From Tetraselmis striata (taxonomy: Eukaryota > Chlorophyta > Chlorodendrophyceae > Chlorodendrales > Chlorodendraceae): a DNA stretch of 64,000 nucleotides. A program made the translations under genes and the position numbers. Below the pieces are notes generated by a model that saw nothing but the letters and a program-made list of their open reading frames with translations, did no database searches and had not been told where the DNA came from. Location of the stretch: contig VCJN01001416.1 of the NCBI GenBank assembly GCA_006384855.1, positions 1 through 64,000 on the forward strand, read 5' to 3'. Of the stretch, positions 20,801 to 31,811 are shown one piece after another (positions within the stretch are counted from its first letter, which is position 1; each line of letters opens with the position of its first letter).

Positions 20801-22361
20801 GCCTCCGCGGCAGACGCGTCGCTGCGCGCCGCCCCGGCCAGCCAGGCACGGGCGTCAGCGTCAGCGGCGAGCCATGACTGCCTAAACTCGCCACCACCGC
20901 TGCCAGCGCAACGGCGAGAACAAATCTTAACATGAGCACCGACCTTGCCCTTGTGTCAGGGCCACCACCATGTATCAGGGTGGGAAAACCTGCAAAGATT
21001 CACTGCACCGCTGCAGCCCACCCTGAGTGCACACGTCATCACAACTGCCCCCCCCCCCCCCCCCCCCCCCCAATGGACTTCTACAAAGACACTGGTAAGT
21101 ACTGTTTTGAAGTCGCCCAGATGTCGTCCTTGATGAGGTATGGCCATAAGTACGGGCGCGGGTGCCACGTCCCACGGCAACTGGTTCAAGTGCCGCAGTT
21201 GACAGCCTACGGGGCGTACCCGTCATGATATCTGAGGCGCATAATTCACATCACCTTCCCACCGCTAGTACATGACGACGGTGCCAACAGGTCGAGTGTG
21301 TGCCAACAACATTCTGCGCGCCATATTTCACCAACACACCTTGCAGCCCTGAGACACACTGTCCGCCCACCGCTGCAACTTGGGTGTGGGGGTGCGTTCA
21401 GATGTTGGAGTGCGTTCAGACCTTTTTGCTACCCCAGGGGGAGGGGGGGGGGGGGGGGGGGGGGGCTACGCCGCTACACTGCGTGTAGCCCCGTGTGAAC
21501 ATCACAGTGACATCGATATCTCAGGAAACCGGCTCCAGTGGGACCCCACTGGGTGCAGGCGGAGGCGGCGGGGGTCCGCCCGCACCCCCCCCCCCCCCCC
21601 CCGGCGCCGCACGCACCTGCCGTGGGGCGAGGCCGCCGCAGAGCAGGGAGAGGCGGCCGCCGCGGCCGGCAAGTCGGCAGGTTGGTTGGCAGGCGGCGGC
21701 GTCGACAGTGCCGGCGCGGGTGAGCCCCGGCCGCGCGGTTCTTCCCAGTGCGGGCTGCCCTCCTGCGCGCACGCGGCAGCGCGGCCGCTGGCTCTCAGCC
21801 CCGACGACCGCCCCGGGGCGCCAACATCCAAAAAGCCAGGAGCGGCTGCGGGCACGAGGCGGAGGGCAAAGCGGAGGCATTTTGGGGGGGGGGGGGGGGG
21901 GGGAGGGGGATGTGTATGCGGTATATTCTGACAGATTTCCAGATGGTATAGCTGAGTCCTTGTTCGCGAGGGAGTTGGGGATAAAAGCACACTGCAAATC
22001 AAAGCGTTGTTTCGGTATCTTCCGTCTCTTATTGTTGCTGGATTATCGATTGATTGTTGCTTGGTACAGTTTCCGGATATATTGAGGCGCCATGTGCTTT
22101 CCCCCCGTTTAATACAGTACATGAGGACGGGGAGGGGGGGAGGAGGGGGGGGGGGGGGGCTGCGTCCTTCTTGCGGGCATTGCAATGATGCTCCGCCATC
22201 GGACCCCGGCCGCGCCTATGTGGAGTGCGCTAGCGAGCCGACTGTTAGCGCCTCCCAGCGGGAAGTCCTCCCAGACACAAAAGGGGCTGCCGCCACATAC
22301 CCAACCGAGGTGAGCTGATACCCCTCAGCCACCTTACTGTGCCCTTAATGTGTCCTCTACC

Positions 22362-22397
<36 letters not shown>

Positions 22398-23868
22398 CGC
22401 CCCTCTGCTGATGTATATATATGTATATATATACATATTTACATATATCGCCCCCCGTGGCTGCCTACACTTGAGCTCACTCTCTCTTTCTTTGAAAGGG
22501 TGGGGAAGGGGGGGGGGGGGGGGGGGGGTAATGGTAATGGTAGTGGAAAAGCGCACCATGATGAGCCACCAAGCGTCCCCGAACGTGGTGCGCTGCGTGC
22601 CGTTGCAGCCGCCAAACAGCAGCATGCGCCGCCCCGAGACGGGCGTGAAGCTGTGGTAGGCGCGTCCCTGCGGCGCCTCGCCCTCCGGCTCGTCCTTGAC
22701 CCATCTGCGCGGGAGGCCGGGGGGAGAGTGGTGAGTGGGGCGGTCATGGCACCGGCTGGGCGTCCAACACGGGGGCTGCGCTGATGTGCCCAGTGGAGAC
22801 AGTTCACTCGAGGCTGGTCTAAACTCAGCCTCCGACCCGGGTCGGAAATTCCTTTCAACGGAATTCAGGCTGAAGCGCATTCAGGCCGGTTCAGCTGAGA
22901 AAACGCAAGCCGAACAGTTCCGGGGCGCGAATAACTTCCGGCCAAAAGCCCCGCACGGTCCACCACTCAGCTAGGATTCAGCTGTGATTCAGCTGCGAAT
23001 CAGTGCGGAGTTGCTCCCGGACAAGCGCCACAGGCGGTGTGCAGTGTGCGGTACGGCGTGAGCACCAGGCAGTGACAGTCGAGCCTGAATTCAGGCCCCG
23101 CTGTGTTGCTATTGCAGTCAGCCTGAAGCTTACTGACATACAGCAGACATCGCGTATCAAGCTGAGATAGGCTGTTATCTCAAGGCACTTCAGCGCAACC
23201 CTGGTCTCTCTGGGGGGGGGGGGGGGGGGTTAATGGGGCTCACATGGGGCCGGTCTCCGGCTCGCGGTCCAGCACGTAGATGTCGCCGTGGTAGACGCTG
23301 CGCCGCTGCAGGAAGCCCTCCTCGCCGTGGCCGCCCATCACCACCAGCTTGGTGCCCATGTCTGCGCCGGCCGGATGAGGGAAGCAAAGGGAGGGACACC
23401 CCGGATGAGGGGGACGCACGCTTCGGTGGGCAGCAGGAGGCGCTCTCCCCATAAGAACTGGCAAAGGGTTGATATTTCATACTTCGACATTTTTAAGACC
23501 CCGCTGAACCCTTAACACCCTCAGCCCTGAGTCGGCCGGCTTGAGTGAGGCGCTCGGAGGGTTGACTGGTAGGCGGCGGTGGCATGTGGTCACCCGCTAT
23601 GGCATGCGCGCCGCGCGCAGAGGGCGCCTGCCCCTTGAAGGTCAGCCGAGTCCAGCGCAGCGGCCCCTCGCCCTGCAGCCCGCGCAGCGTCCACAGATCC
23701 GCCAGCATGCTGTTGCTCGTGCTCTCGCCGCCAAAGACGGCCAGCCGGCTGGCCACCTGCCCAACGTCCCGCCCCGTCAGCCAGCAAACCAGGCCCCACC
23801 AGGGTTCAGGTAGCAGCTGACCAACATCCGTCAACCACAAGCTAGGCAGGGGCAGCTCCCTGTGGGCG

Positions 23869-23904
<36 letters not shown>

Positions 23905-25347
23905 GCACCACTGCGGCCGCATGCCCGCTGCGCGGAGCAGGCTGCTGGGAGCCAAAGCCCTCCGGCTGGATCTCGCGCCAGGTGGCCGTCGCAATGTCCA
24001 GCACATGCACGTCTGCCATGAACTTGGTGCCGCTGAGGGGAGAATGGGCGGAGGGGGGCTACATGCGTTATGAGATGGGAAGTGTCCGGAACTCTGTGTA
24101 ACTCTGGCCTTTGTGGGACATCTTGGTGGGTGTACACATGTGGGTAGGTGTATGAGTGCGGGGCCGGGGCATGTCACGGTACAAGCATTGCGCATGGTTA
24201 AACAGCTCTACCCCTGCAGCGTGTCCCCGTGCGTATGATTGCTTCAGCACCTGTGTCCTATACAATTGCATGCATGCAGGTATGCGAAGGGGCATGACAT
24301 GATGCTGGTATGCGGAAGGGATGACAGGCATATACGTATTTATGGTTCACCCTCCGCCCAGCCCGCAGCCCGCCCCACACACGCCACACCTGTAGCCGCC
24401 AAACAGCGCCAGCAGACCCCCGCCGACGTGCACCATGGTGGGGAAGTCGCGCGGCGTCGGCTGGTTGTGCGTCTGCATCACCGACCACTGCCAGTCGTCC
24501 TGCGCGGGGAGGAAGCGCAGCCAAGCAGGCGGTGGCAGCCTCAGCCTCAGCCTCATTGCCTGCGGATTGGGTGCGTCTTTTGCGGTGCAGGTGCAGCCAT
24601 GCCGACGCGGACGCCAACGCCACTCCAGTCCAGCCACCAATCGCGCAAGCCCAAGGCCTCAGTAGCACGGCAGCCCGCTATGCAGCAGTACATGCACAGA
24701 AGCGCTGAGCAACACCCCCCCCCCCCCCCCCCCCCCCTCCCCCCCAGCCCGCCCGCTGCGCAGCTCCAATCTCTCTGGAAACAGCGGACAGGGCAAAGAC
24801 GCACCGGGCATCCGACCCAGCACGTACACAGATTATCTGCTTCCACCTCATCGTAGTACCCACTTGCTAGCACCTTGACCGGGTCGCCATCCTTACATAC
24901 TTCTTCCTATCACTTCCTGGGCGGGGAACTCCTTTCAGCCCCCCGTACGCTCTCTCGCCACGTCTGCTACGTCGGGCGAAACGGGAGGATGGCACGCGCG
25001 CCCACCGTGTCCAGCACCCAGACGTCGCTCTGGTAGCGGTTGCGCGGGCTCCAGCTGCCGCCAAACACGTACACGCGAGGCCCGATGGCGCAGGCGGCGT
25101 GGAATGCGCGCGGCCCCGGCGCGCTGGCCTCCTGCCCCGCCGGCGGCAGCGGCCGCATCCACGTCTCCTCGCCCGTCTCCAGCACCACCACGTCGCCCAG
25201 GAACTCCTTGCTGTCGCTCAGCCCGCCGTACACCACCACAAACTCGGTCGCCCACTGCTCGCTGCGCACCGCCACCGCCACGTGCCCGCTGCGAGGGCTG
25301 GGCGGCGGCAGGTCGCTGCGCGAGGAGACACACTTGCGCCAGCGCAT
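17837..25347 (-). CDS. Kelch-repeat protein, multi-exon
   Basis: Exons read on the minus strand: 25347-25006, 24891-24805, 24499-24390, 24032 to about 23908, 23756-23594, 23361-23244, 22704-22557, an unresolved exon near 22.2-22.3 kb, 21845-21617, 20877-20641, 20086-20032, 19349-19225, 19087-18996 and 17999-17837 (TAG stop). The first seven carry six Kelch blades ([98 protein letters not shown]), enough for one beta-propeller, usually a protein-interaction module. The C-terminal exons have no recognised domain; the last reads [20 protein letters not shown]. The 5' end is uncertain, since an acceptor at 25352 and a C run upstream suggest an earlier exon. Exons from 21.8 kb down could belong to a second gene, because a hydrophobic ATG-led stretch ([18 protein letters not shown]) sits at about 20.93 kb. 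Confidence 0.65.
18215..18400. repeat. AT-rich TA/CA/GTA low-complexity tract
   Basis: Alternating ATATAC/ATATGT-type short repeats in the last intron region of the Kelch gene. A similar TA microsatellite lies at 22359-22450. Confidence 0.7.
19409..19749. repeat. pentanucleotide satellite (GGCAT)n
   Basis: About 340 bp of near-perfect GGCAT units (CCATG on the gene's sense strand). A few GGCAC, GACAT and GGCATA-type variants repeat at intervals, for example near 19543 and 19642. It sits in a Kelch-gene intron, ending about 40 bp from the acceptor of exon 19349-19225. The long MAWHG-type open frames through it are artefacts of the 5 bp period. Confidence 0.95.
22359..22450. repeat. TA microsatellite
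   Basis: Runs of ATATAT followed by TATATATGTATAT in the intron downstream of exon 22704-22557. The neighbouring 22510-22528 G run is the C tract of the sense strand. Confidence 0.8.
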
Positions 25348-25719
25348 CGTGCCTGCGTACACAGGGGACCGGTGGGACGTGGAAGGGCTGCCGTCGGCGC
25401 CTGCGAGGGGATTTCCTGGTAGCGCTATTTATTCCTTCTGCCAGTAGTAGCGTTCGCTAGCGGGCGGGATACGTCACGGTGGAGCCGGGGGGGGGGGGGG
25501 GGGGGGCTCTTAGTCGATAGATGTATGTGGCCCAGTGGCCGTAATTATCGCGCGACCGCGCGTTTATATTTTCCCACATTTGCTGCGGAGCGCGGACGGG
25601 CAAAACGCCCATTTTATCGTCCCGGGTACCGAACGATGGCTGGGTATCTATTTTGAAATAAGGGGAAATTGCAAAACAGGGTGTAAATGTGATCTTTTTA
25701 GCAGAGCAGGGTGGAACCG
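25348..25719. other. 5' region of the Kelch gene up to element 4
   Basis: Contains a G run at about 25488-25506 (C run in gene sense), like those found just inside introns of this gene, so an upstream exon may once have existed. Repeat B2 of element 4 starts at 25720. No clear start exon was found. Confidence 0.35.
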
Positions 25720-25789
25720 CGGTTTTCGCAGCTAGACGGCGTAGATTTTGCATCAAAATGTACGGGGTCGGCTGGGACCGAAAGATCCA
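25720..25789 (-). repeat. element 4 repeat B2
   Basis: 70 bp, matching B1 at 26345-26413 with very few changes. It contains GATTTTGCATCAAAATGTAC on the plus strand. Confidence 0.85.
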
Positions 25790-26149
25790 CGACTGGTACG
25801 GGGCCGCCAGACCGGATGGTGTCCGGAAAGGCGCCGCGCGTCCCGAGCCCCCGCCGGTGTTTGTAAATTACATGCCACCAGCGATCACGTGGCTCATCAG
25901 GACAGTACATTCCGCTATGCTGCTCTCGGCCTCTCATCACGGCTAAGACGCTGGGAAAGCCTGACTAATTGCTGCCGCACCTGGGCTTATCGGACACGCA
26001 ACACCCCTGTGGGATGACGTATATCAAAATGATATTCACTCCCCACCTCAGGTGCTTTCACAACTAACCAGACTATCCCTAATCTAAATCGAGCAGCATC
26101 CGGAAACGTACTACACAAGCGAATAATTGTCTCCGGGCGGGTGGGTGGG

Positions 26150-26413
26150 AGACAATATAGTCGGGTGCCTTCCAACAACTGAAGGCGCCCCCGGTCCGCG
26201 GCCGCCCTTTATACTCGGTTAAAGGGCGCCGCCGGACCGGCGCCGGCCGGTACTGGCGTACCGGGCCGGCAGGGTCGTCACTTAACCCTGACGGCGCTGC
26301 GAAAACCAGGGTTTCCTAGGTCGTTCCTCTCAAGGAAACCCTACAGTTTTCGCAGCTAGACAGCGTAGATTTTGCATCAAAATGTACGGGGTCGGCTGGG
26401 ACCGAAAGATCCA
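26150..26413 (-). repeat. element 4 A2-B1 junction
   Basis: A2 (26150-26350) repeats A1, and B1 (26345-26413) overlaps it by a few bases (CAGTTTT in plus orientation). Confidence 0.85.
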
Positions 26414-26557
26414 ACAGATGAAAGAACAGTGGCCGGTCTGGCGGGGCCCGTACACGGACATAAGCGAGCCAAGTTACACAGGGAATTATAATCGATTAGG
26501 TACAGATACAGGGATGGGGCATCACCAGTACGGTATAAATTGCCACTAGGACGGGAC

Positions 26558-27910
26558 TTAAGATGCTTCCCGGGAGGGAATCGAGTCAGTGTCGGATGGT
26601 GAACCGTCACCGTCACCATCGTCCAGTTCGTCCTCTTCGGCAAGTGACAGGATCGCTCGCGACACGGATAAAACGTGCTCTTCATCTAGCCCCATATAGC
26701 GGAGCTGGGCAGAGGTTGACTTCCAGCCACCATGCTGGCCCCATGTTGCGAACGGGATGTCTGCGTTAGCGGCGGCGGAAGCGCCGCCACTTCGGCTGGA
26801 CTGGGTGCCGAATCGGGACAGGAAAGCGGATTCAGTCATCGCAGGGGTGAGCAGCGGGCCCAACCACCGTGCGAGGTAGCGTCTGAATGTGGGGTACTCA
26901 ATAGGGGAAGATGAGGGAACCATCCCCAGCTCGCCCTTGTGCCGTAGGACTGTGCCGCTGAACCCCGGGAACACTGGCAGGGTGGGTGTTGCCCAGCGGA
27001 TCATGACTGCCTGGTACCGTCGCAGGAGTCCATATACGCACACCACGGCGCCGTGCATCTTGGCGACCCGCACCTTGCCACACAGACGGTGCTGGTCGTT
27101 CTTGCGCTTCACGAAGCGGAATTCCAGGTAAGTCGGGAGGAAGGAGACATCCTCCCACCGGAGGACCCGGAGGTCGCTGTAGCGGCAGAAGCCGGCAAAA
27201 CTGACGGCTGCGGCAACTGCTACTATCCAGGAACAAATACCTGAGTCGTCCTTGCAGCGAAGGCGGACCAGCTTCGCGATGTCAGACCATGCGAAGGGCT
27301 CCTTGGCGTTCTTCACGGCGAGCCCCAGGGTGCGCTTGGCTGCTGCCCGGACAGAGGTGCAACACGGGGACAAGGTAGGACTGGGATGCATATTCAGCCG
27401 ATGCATCTGCGATATAGCCGCCGACGCAGACCTGATCACTGAATAGTTGCTGGTCGAACGGGCGTCCAACCGAGCCTGTAAAAACATAGCCACCACAATC
27501 GGGGCTGCTGGCATTGGGCACATGGGAGGTGTCCGAGCTTCGCAGAACATCACAAAGTGATTCCATATGTAGGCATAGCCACGATTAGAGCCAGCAGCCC
27601 ACTGTTGCGGAGCTGAAGAGATCAAAGCATTAAACAGAGATGTGCCGGCCACATCGGAGGGAGCCACCGGGTTACATGGCCAGGCGGATGTACACCCACG
27701 GGTGATGGCTGACTCATGGGCCGTGACTGTCACACCACTGCGGGTGGAGGCAGCGATGGCGTGCTGGGGTGCGCCGCGCGCTGGGCCGGCAGTCGATGCG
27801 CAGAGCAAGGACGCGCCAGTTCCTGGAGCAGCTCGGGCGGCTGTTACCACTGCCCTCGCCAGAACTGAATAGCTCCTCGCCGCTGTCGAGCATGACCCAA
27901 TCGACCACAC
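26558..27910 (-). CDS. tyrosine recombinase of element 4
   Basis: 450 codons. The catalytic domain shows the first Arg in FAGFCRYSDLRVL, a box II of FGTQSSRSGGASAAANADI, then GQHGGWKSTSAQLRYMG with the candidate nucleophile Tyr. The usual His of H-x-x-R is Gln here, as in element 5. The tail is acidic (EEDELDDGDGDG). The frame opens with GTG (27910) and the first ATG is deep inside, so translation probably depends on upstream ORFs or splicing. Its start overlaps the methyltransferase-like frame. Confidence 0.85.
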   Translation of the reverse strand: MWSIGSCSTAARSYSVLARAVVTAARAAPGTGASLLCASTAGPARGAPQHAIAASTRSGVTVTAHESAITRGCTSAWPCNPVAPSDVAGTSLFNALISSAPQQWAAGSNRGYAYIWNHFVMFCEARTPPMCPMPAAPIVVAMFLQARLDARSTSNYSVIRSASAAISQMHRLNMHPSPTLSPCCTSVRAAAKRTLGLAVKNAKEPFAWSDIAKLVRLRCKDDSGICSWIVAVAAAVSFAGFCRYSDLRVLRWEDVSFLPTYLEFRFVKRKNDQHRLCGKVRVAKMHGAVVCVYGLLRRYQAVMIRWATPTLPVFPGFSGTVLRHKGELGMVPSSSPIEYPTFRRYLARWLGPLLTPAMTESAFLSRFGTQSSRSGGASAAANADIPFATWGQHGGWKSTSAQLRYMGLDEEHVLSVSRAILSLAEEDELDDGDGDGSPSDTDSIPSREAS

Positions 27911-28190
27911 AGTCAGCCAGGTGCCTACCGTCAGGAGCTACTAAAGTCCACCAGGACTGACTAGGCCATAGCGGTACTATGACTGTAGCGACTGCGCGAT
28001 CAGCTTTCAGCTTGCGCACAACTCGGCCAATGCAGCTAAACGGAGCGTTAATCCAATTATTCACATTACCACCCCAGAAGTGGCTGAAAGCATCGACTCC
28101 TTCGCATTCTGGGCACCAAACCGTGAGTAGAATCTCGGTACTTGATGGTTCAGGTCGGATGCGAACCGGTCGACATGGTGGATGCCCCAC
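27714..28190 (-). CDS. methyltransferase-like C-terminal domain in a separate frame, element 4
   Basis: The frame shifts -1 relative to the RT ORF near its end. It continues the expected post-RNase H domain: CEGVDAFSHFWGGNVNNWIN, then APFSCIGRVV and ATVIVPLWPSQSWW. The motif that reads NPPW in element 1 is NAPF here, so catalysis is doubtful. There is no ATG start. It overlaps the RT ORF upstream and the recombinase ORF downstream. Expression by -1 frameshifting is inferred; no classic slippery heptamer was found. Confidence 0.65.
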   Translation of the reverse strand: MGHPPCRPVRIRPEPSSTEILLTVWCPECEGVDAFSHFWGGNVNNWINAPFSCIGRVVRKLKADRAVATVIVPLWPSQSWWTLVAPDGRHLADCVVDWVMLDSGEELFSSGEGSGNSRPSCSRNWRVLALRIDCRPSARRTPARHRCLHPQWCDSHGP

Positions 28191-29779
28191 TTCAGGCTGA
28201 GGCGCCGGAAAAACTTGGGCAGCAGTTGCCAGTCATCTTTGTCGAGCATCTTGGAAATCTCGTCGGAGTCCGGATTCTCATCCCGGGACGCCCACACAAT
28301 AGAGAGAGATGCTCCCAAGGAGAGACACAAGAGGTAGACTTGTTGAGCGACAGAGTTCAGCGACAGGCTCGAGCGAGAGCCGTGCCGGCAAACCGGTAGC
28401 ATACTTTTGTTATCCACTTGGACTTGCACTCGTCTGCCTGCGATCAGGTGTGACAGGGACTTCAAAACGAAGAGTAGACCACGAGTCTCACGGTGTGTCG
28501 AGGACTCGACGCGTTCCCACGGAAGGAAGAAGCCATGAGCTTTCGCGACGGGGTCTGAGCTGCCATCAGTCGGTCTGGCTAAACCGCCCCAGCCGATGCC
28601 TGAAGCATCACACTCCAGAAAAACGGATAGTTTGCTGTCCAGGTCAGGTACGATGCGCCCAGTAAACTGCTGCCTAGACACTCGGGCCCAGAACCGTAGC
28701 TCTTCACGGGATTCCTCAGAGAGGGCAACGTGGTGACCCCACTGTTCTGCTTGCGCAATGTTGGCATACAGACCTCTAGAGAAGAGGCGAGAAACTGGGC
28801 CCAATGCTAGCCCCATGGAAATCAATTTCCCAGTACAGCTGGCCAAGAACTTGACTTTATGGCGCTTGCGGTGGCCATGCAGTAGGGACTGGATGTCAAG
28901 CTGAAGGGCATCCCATCGTTTCTGAGGCACAGAGAAGGTGCCGGCCACGGTGTCCAGGTCAAACCCCAGGTGGGTGATGGTGGAGCTAGGGCGCAGACTG
29001 GATTTTTTGAAGTTGATGTTGACATGGGCGCGCTCAACATCGGCCAGCACTCGCTGAGTCGTTAAATGCGCCTTTCTGACAGAGCCAGAGATGAACAACC
29101 AGTCATCCAGGTAGCAGAGCATCCTGATGCCCTTACTGCGCCAGTGTCGCACCAGAACTCCCATGACTTTAGAAAAGCAACGAGGGGCATCAGACAGCCC
29201 GAAGCATAGAACTCGCCGGGTGTAGAATCTTCCTCTCCATTCAAACCCGCTGTAAGGCGCAGCTGAGTCATGGAGGCGGACATGGTAATAGCCCTGGGTC
29301 AGGTCCATGCTGGTCAGCATGTCGCTGGGATTCACTAGGTATGACAGCTTAGATAACGACTCCATCCTGAAGGGAGTGTAAACTAAGTGTTTGTTGACAT
29401 GCCGCTGATCGCAGATCAGCCTAAGACCACCATGGGGTTTGGGGACCACACCCAAAGGGTTCAGCACCACATGGCGCACAGGTTCCTCTCTGATATGGCC
29501 CAGCGGCAATAACAGGGCGATCTGCCCATCAATGAAATTGGGGTGCTGCAGCGCGGAAGGGTGATTTGGCAGGTGGCTGGGTGGTGCCGGACCATCAGCC
29601 CAGTTCATACGGTAGCCATGTCTGACCCAGTCTCTGACCTGACTGTCTCTGACTGAATCAGTAATGCTGTCCCAAAATTGCCAGCCATCGCGGATAACAC
29701 CAGCCGATTCCACAGGGTAATTGACGTCCAGAGCTGGCTCATGAGGGAGCTCAAAAATAGCCGACGATAAAACTGTCAC
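28061..29779 (-). CDS. reverse transcriptase / RNase H of element 4
   Basis: 572 codons with RT motifs LTSMDLTQGYYHVRL and catalytic MLCYLDDWLF. RNase H carboxylates are seen in FLECDASGIGWGGL, THRETRGLLF, VQVDNKSMLP and ENPDSDEISK. The frame begins with GTG (29779) only 24 bases after a stop, and the first ATG is about 57 codons in. The RT core lies after that ATG. Downstream, the methyltransferase-like domain lies in another frame. Confidence 0.9.
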   Translation of the reverse strand: MTVLSSAIFELPHEPALDVNYPVESAGVIRDGWQFWDSITDSVRDSQVRDWVRHGYRMNWADGPAPPSHLPNHPSALQHPNFIDGQIALLLPLGHIREEPVRHVVLNPLGVVPKPHGGLRLICDQRHVNKHLVYTPFRMESLSKLSYLVNPSDMLTSMDLTQGYYHVRLHDSAAPYSGFEWRGRFYTRRVLCFGLSDAPRCFSKVMGVLVRHWRSKGIRMLCYLDDWLFISGSVRKAHLTTQRVLADVERAHVNINFKKSSLRPSSTITHLGFDLDTVAGTFSVPQKRWDALQLDIQSLLHGHRKRHKVKFLASCTGKLISMGLALGPVSRLFSRGLYANIAQAEQWGHHVALSEESREELRFWARVSRQQFTGRIVPDLDSKLSVFLECDASGIGWGGLARPTDGSSDPVAKAHGFFLPWERVESSTHRETRGLLFVLKSLSHLIAGRRVQVQVDNKSMLPVCRHGSRSSLSLNSVAQQVYLLCLSLGASLSIVWASRDENPDSDEISKMLDKDDWQLLPKFFRRLSLKWGIHHVDRFASDLNHQVPRFYSRFGAQNAKESMLSATSGVVM

Positions 29780-30234
29780 AAAATGCCAACGCCACAGACA
29801 GCATCATAGTGGTCAGCAAGCAGCTTGGATGACTGCTGCATGAATCAAACAGTGAGTTTGAAGTCACAATCGTCTGAAACTAAAACTAACAGTATTTTCA
29901 AATTAAATATCGCTCCGACACAACGAGAGATATGAATCGTCACACAGGGTGTGCCGAACTTCACACGAATGCATCGTCAGCCAACTTAAGGAAAGTTGAG
30001 GAGACAACTGCCAGGGGCAGCAAGGAGTCGCAGGGGACATCATGTACCTTACATACGAGGTATCTCTCGAAGATACACCATCTAACAGGTGACTCTCCCG
30101 GAGGAGGTCAGAGCTGCTATAACACGAGCCTGAGCTCAGCTCCCGGAGGAGGGCTAACAGCTGCCCGGAGGCCTAACTGCAGCTACACGAACACCATCAC
30201 TGGCCAGGCCAGGAGGATTGCAGACTCCGCAGCT

Positions 30235-31284
30235 TCAGCGACGAGCACTCGGGCAGTCCTTACTGAAGTGTCCTTTCCTCTGGCAGCGATAGCAGGTGAT
30301 GTCTGCAGCAGAAGATCGACCCGAAGGAGGCTTCTCCTCGCGGCGGCCGCTCTCCCTCCGGTTGTCGCTCCCGCGGCGAAACGACTCTGGCTTGCGAGAA
30401 GAGGAAGAAAGCTTGGCGCGCGAAGAAGAAGAAGAAGGTTTCTTGGCCTTGACCTTCTCCAGCGCCTTCTTCAGCTCCTTGTTGTCGGCTGAGCCCTTCT
30501 CGCCGAGAGGGTCCACAGCATCGAACTCCTTGGCGACTTCCGCGCCGTACTCGTGTTCTACATGCAGCTTCTTGCCACGCTTGTTAATCCGAAGAGCCAC
30601 AGTAGTGCACAAAGCTAGAGCCGCGGTAATCGACTTGAATAGCTCCGCAGAGGAAGCTGGCGAAGAAGCAGGAAGATCGGTGCCGTCCTCCACCAAGTCA
30701 CGCAGAGGCTCCTCCGCCGGTGCCAAAAAGTCATAGATCTGGAAGACGTCGTCTAGGTCGCGCTGAAGGTTACGAGCATCAGCGGTATGGCGGCGGTGAA
30801 CCTTACCATCTTTGTCTAGCCATCCATCCTCAGGTGCGTTGATGAAGCGAGATGGAGCTTCCACCGCCGGAGGTTGAGCAGGTCTCTTGCCCTTGCGGTC
30901 ATAGTCGGCGTCCCCCTCCGCAACGCGTTTCGAAGCTGAAGCCGAAGTAGACGGACCGCTCGACGACGCGACTGCCTGCCTAAGCTCAGAAACCTCACGT
31001 TCAATACGGAGTAGAGCAGCAGACGTATCCGCTACTGCCTGTCTAGCGGCGACAAGAGCGTGAGATTCAGCTACCCCGTCTACATGTGGAGTGTCACCAC
31101 CTAGGACAGTGAGGTGGTTTTCGCGGGTAACGAGTTGCTCACGAAGAGCTCTGCGAGAGTCCAGTAACTCGTTCCAGACGAGTTCAAACTTGTCCACTGC
31201 TAAAACAGAGACGAGAACGCAAGGCGACAGCACCACAAGCGAGACAAGGAGCCACGCCCAAGACGAACTCGCGGAGCGAGCCAT
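30235..31284 (-). CDS. Gag-like protein with CCHC zinc knuckle, element 4
   Basis: 349 residues from an ATG in good context (ACCATGGC on the minus strand), packaging element RNA. The C-terminus has the zinc knuckle CYRCQRKGHFSKDC after a Ser/Lys/Arg-rich basic stretch. The centre is charged and partly coiled-coil. The N-terminus is unusual: residues 8-30 are hydrophobic (WAWLLVSLVVLSPCVLVSVL), like a signal peptide or anchor. It is nearly identical to the element 5 protein. Confidence 0.85.
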   Translation of the reverse strand: MARSASSSWAWLLVSLVVLSPCVLVSVLAVDKFELVWNELLDSRRALREQLVTRENHLTVLGGDTPHVDGVAESHALVAARQAVADTSAALLRIEREVSELRQAVASSSGPSTSASASKRVAEGDADYDRKGKRPAQPPAVEAPSRFINAPEDGWLDKDGKVHRRHTADARNLQRDLDDVFQIYDFLAPAEEPLRDLVEDGTDLPASSPASSAELFKSITAALALCTTVALRINKRGKKLHVEHEYGAEVAKEFDAVDPLGEKGSADNKELKKALEKVKAKKPSSSSSRAKLSSSSRKPESFRRGSDNRRESGRREEKPPSGRSSAADITCYRCQRKGHFSKDCPSARR

Positions 31285-31375
31285 GGTGAGTGCCGGGATA
31301 AAAACACAGTACAGAACGTAGAAGGAATTTGAATTTTTGTAGTCGAAGACGAAACGAAAATGTACCAGTCGTAGA

Positions 31376-31576
31376 AGACAATATAGTCGGGTGCCTTCCA
31401 ACAACTGAAGGCGCCCCCGGTCCGCGGCCGCCCTTTATACTCGGTTAAAGGGCGCCGCCGGACCGGCGCCGGCCGGTACTGGCGTACCGGGCCGGCAGGG
31501 TCGTCACTTAACCCTGACGGCGCTGCGAAAACCAGGGTTTCCTAGGTCGTTCCTCTCAAGGAAACCCTACAGTTTT
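31376..31576 (-). repeat. element 4 repeat A1
   Basis: About 200 bp, repeated at 26150-26350. On the minus strand it holds an AGGGTTTCCT...AGGAAACCCT inverted repeat and a TATAAA about 130 bases upstream of gag. Confidence 0.9.
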
Positions 31577-31811
31577 TGCATGACAGGGTGTCGCTACCGG
31601 GTACATCGCAGAACATCAGGGTGCTCCACTGCTCCCAACTTGCCACCTAGGAAATTTGCATATGGTAGTTGCAAGGAAATTTGCAAAGGTAGTTAGAACG
31701 CTTGTATCCAGGCTGCCGGGGCACGTGAATGGCCGTATTGATGAAGTAATTCGAAAAAAGCTCGAAAACTTCGCCGGCCGATGTTGGGCTTTTTGGATAT
31801 GGTGGTATCCG

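Larger units (their letters stand above)
25720..31576 (-). mobile_element. full-length DIRS-like retrotransposon, element 4
   Basis: A 5,857 bp unit on the minus strand: A1 (31376-31576), gag, RT/RNase H, methyltransferase-like ORF, tyrosine recombinase, B1 (26345-26413), A2 (26150-26350), 360 bp spacer, B2 (25720-25789). All ORFs are open. It is almost identical to element 5, from which it differs by scattered substitutions, so both insertions are young. Its right end lies 370 bp upstream of the first recognised Kelch exon. No target duplication was noticed, as expected for recombinase-integrated elements. Confidence 0.9.
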
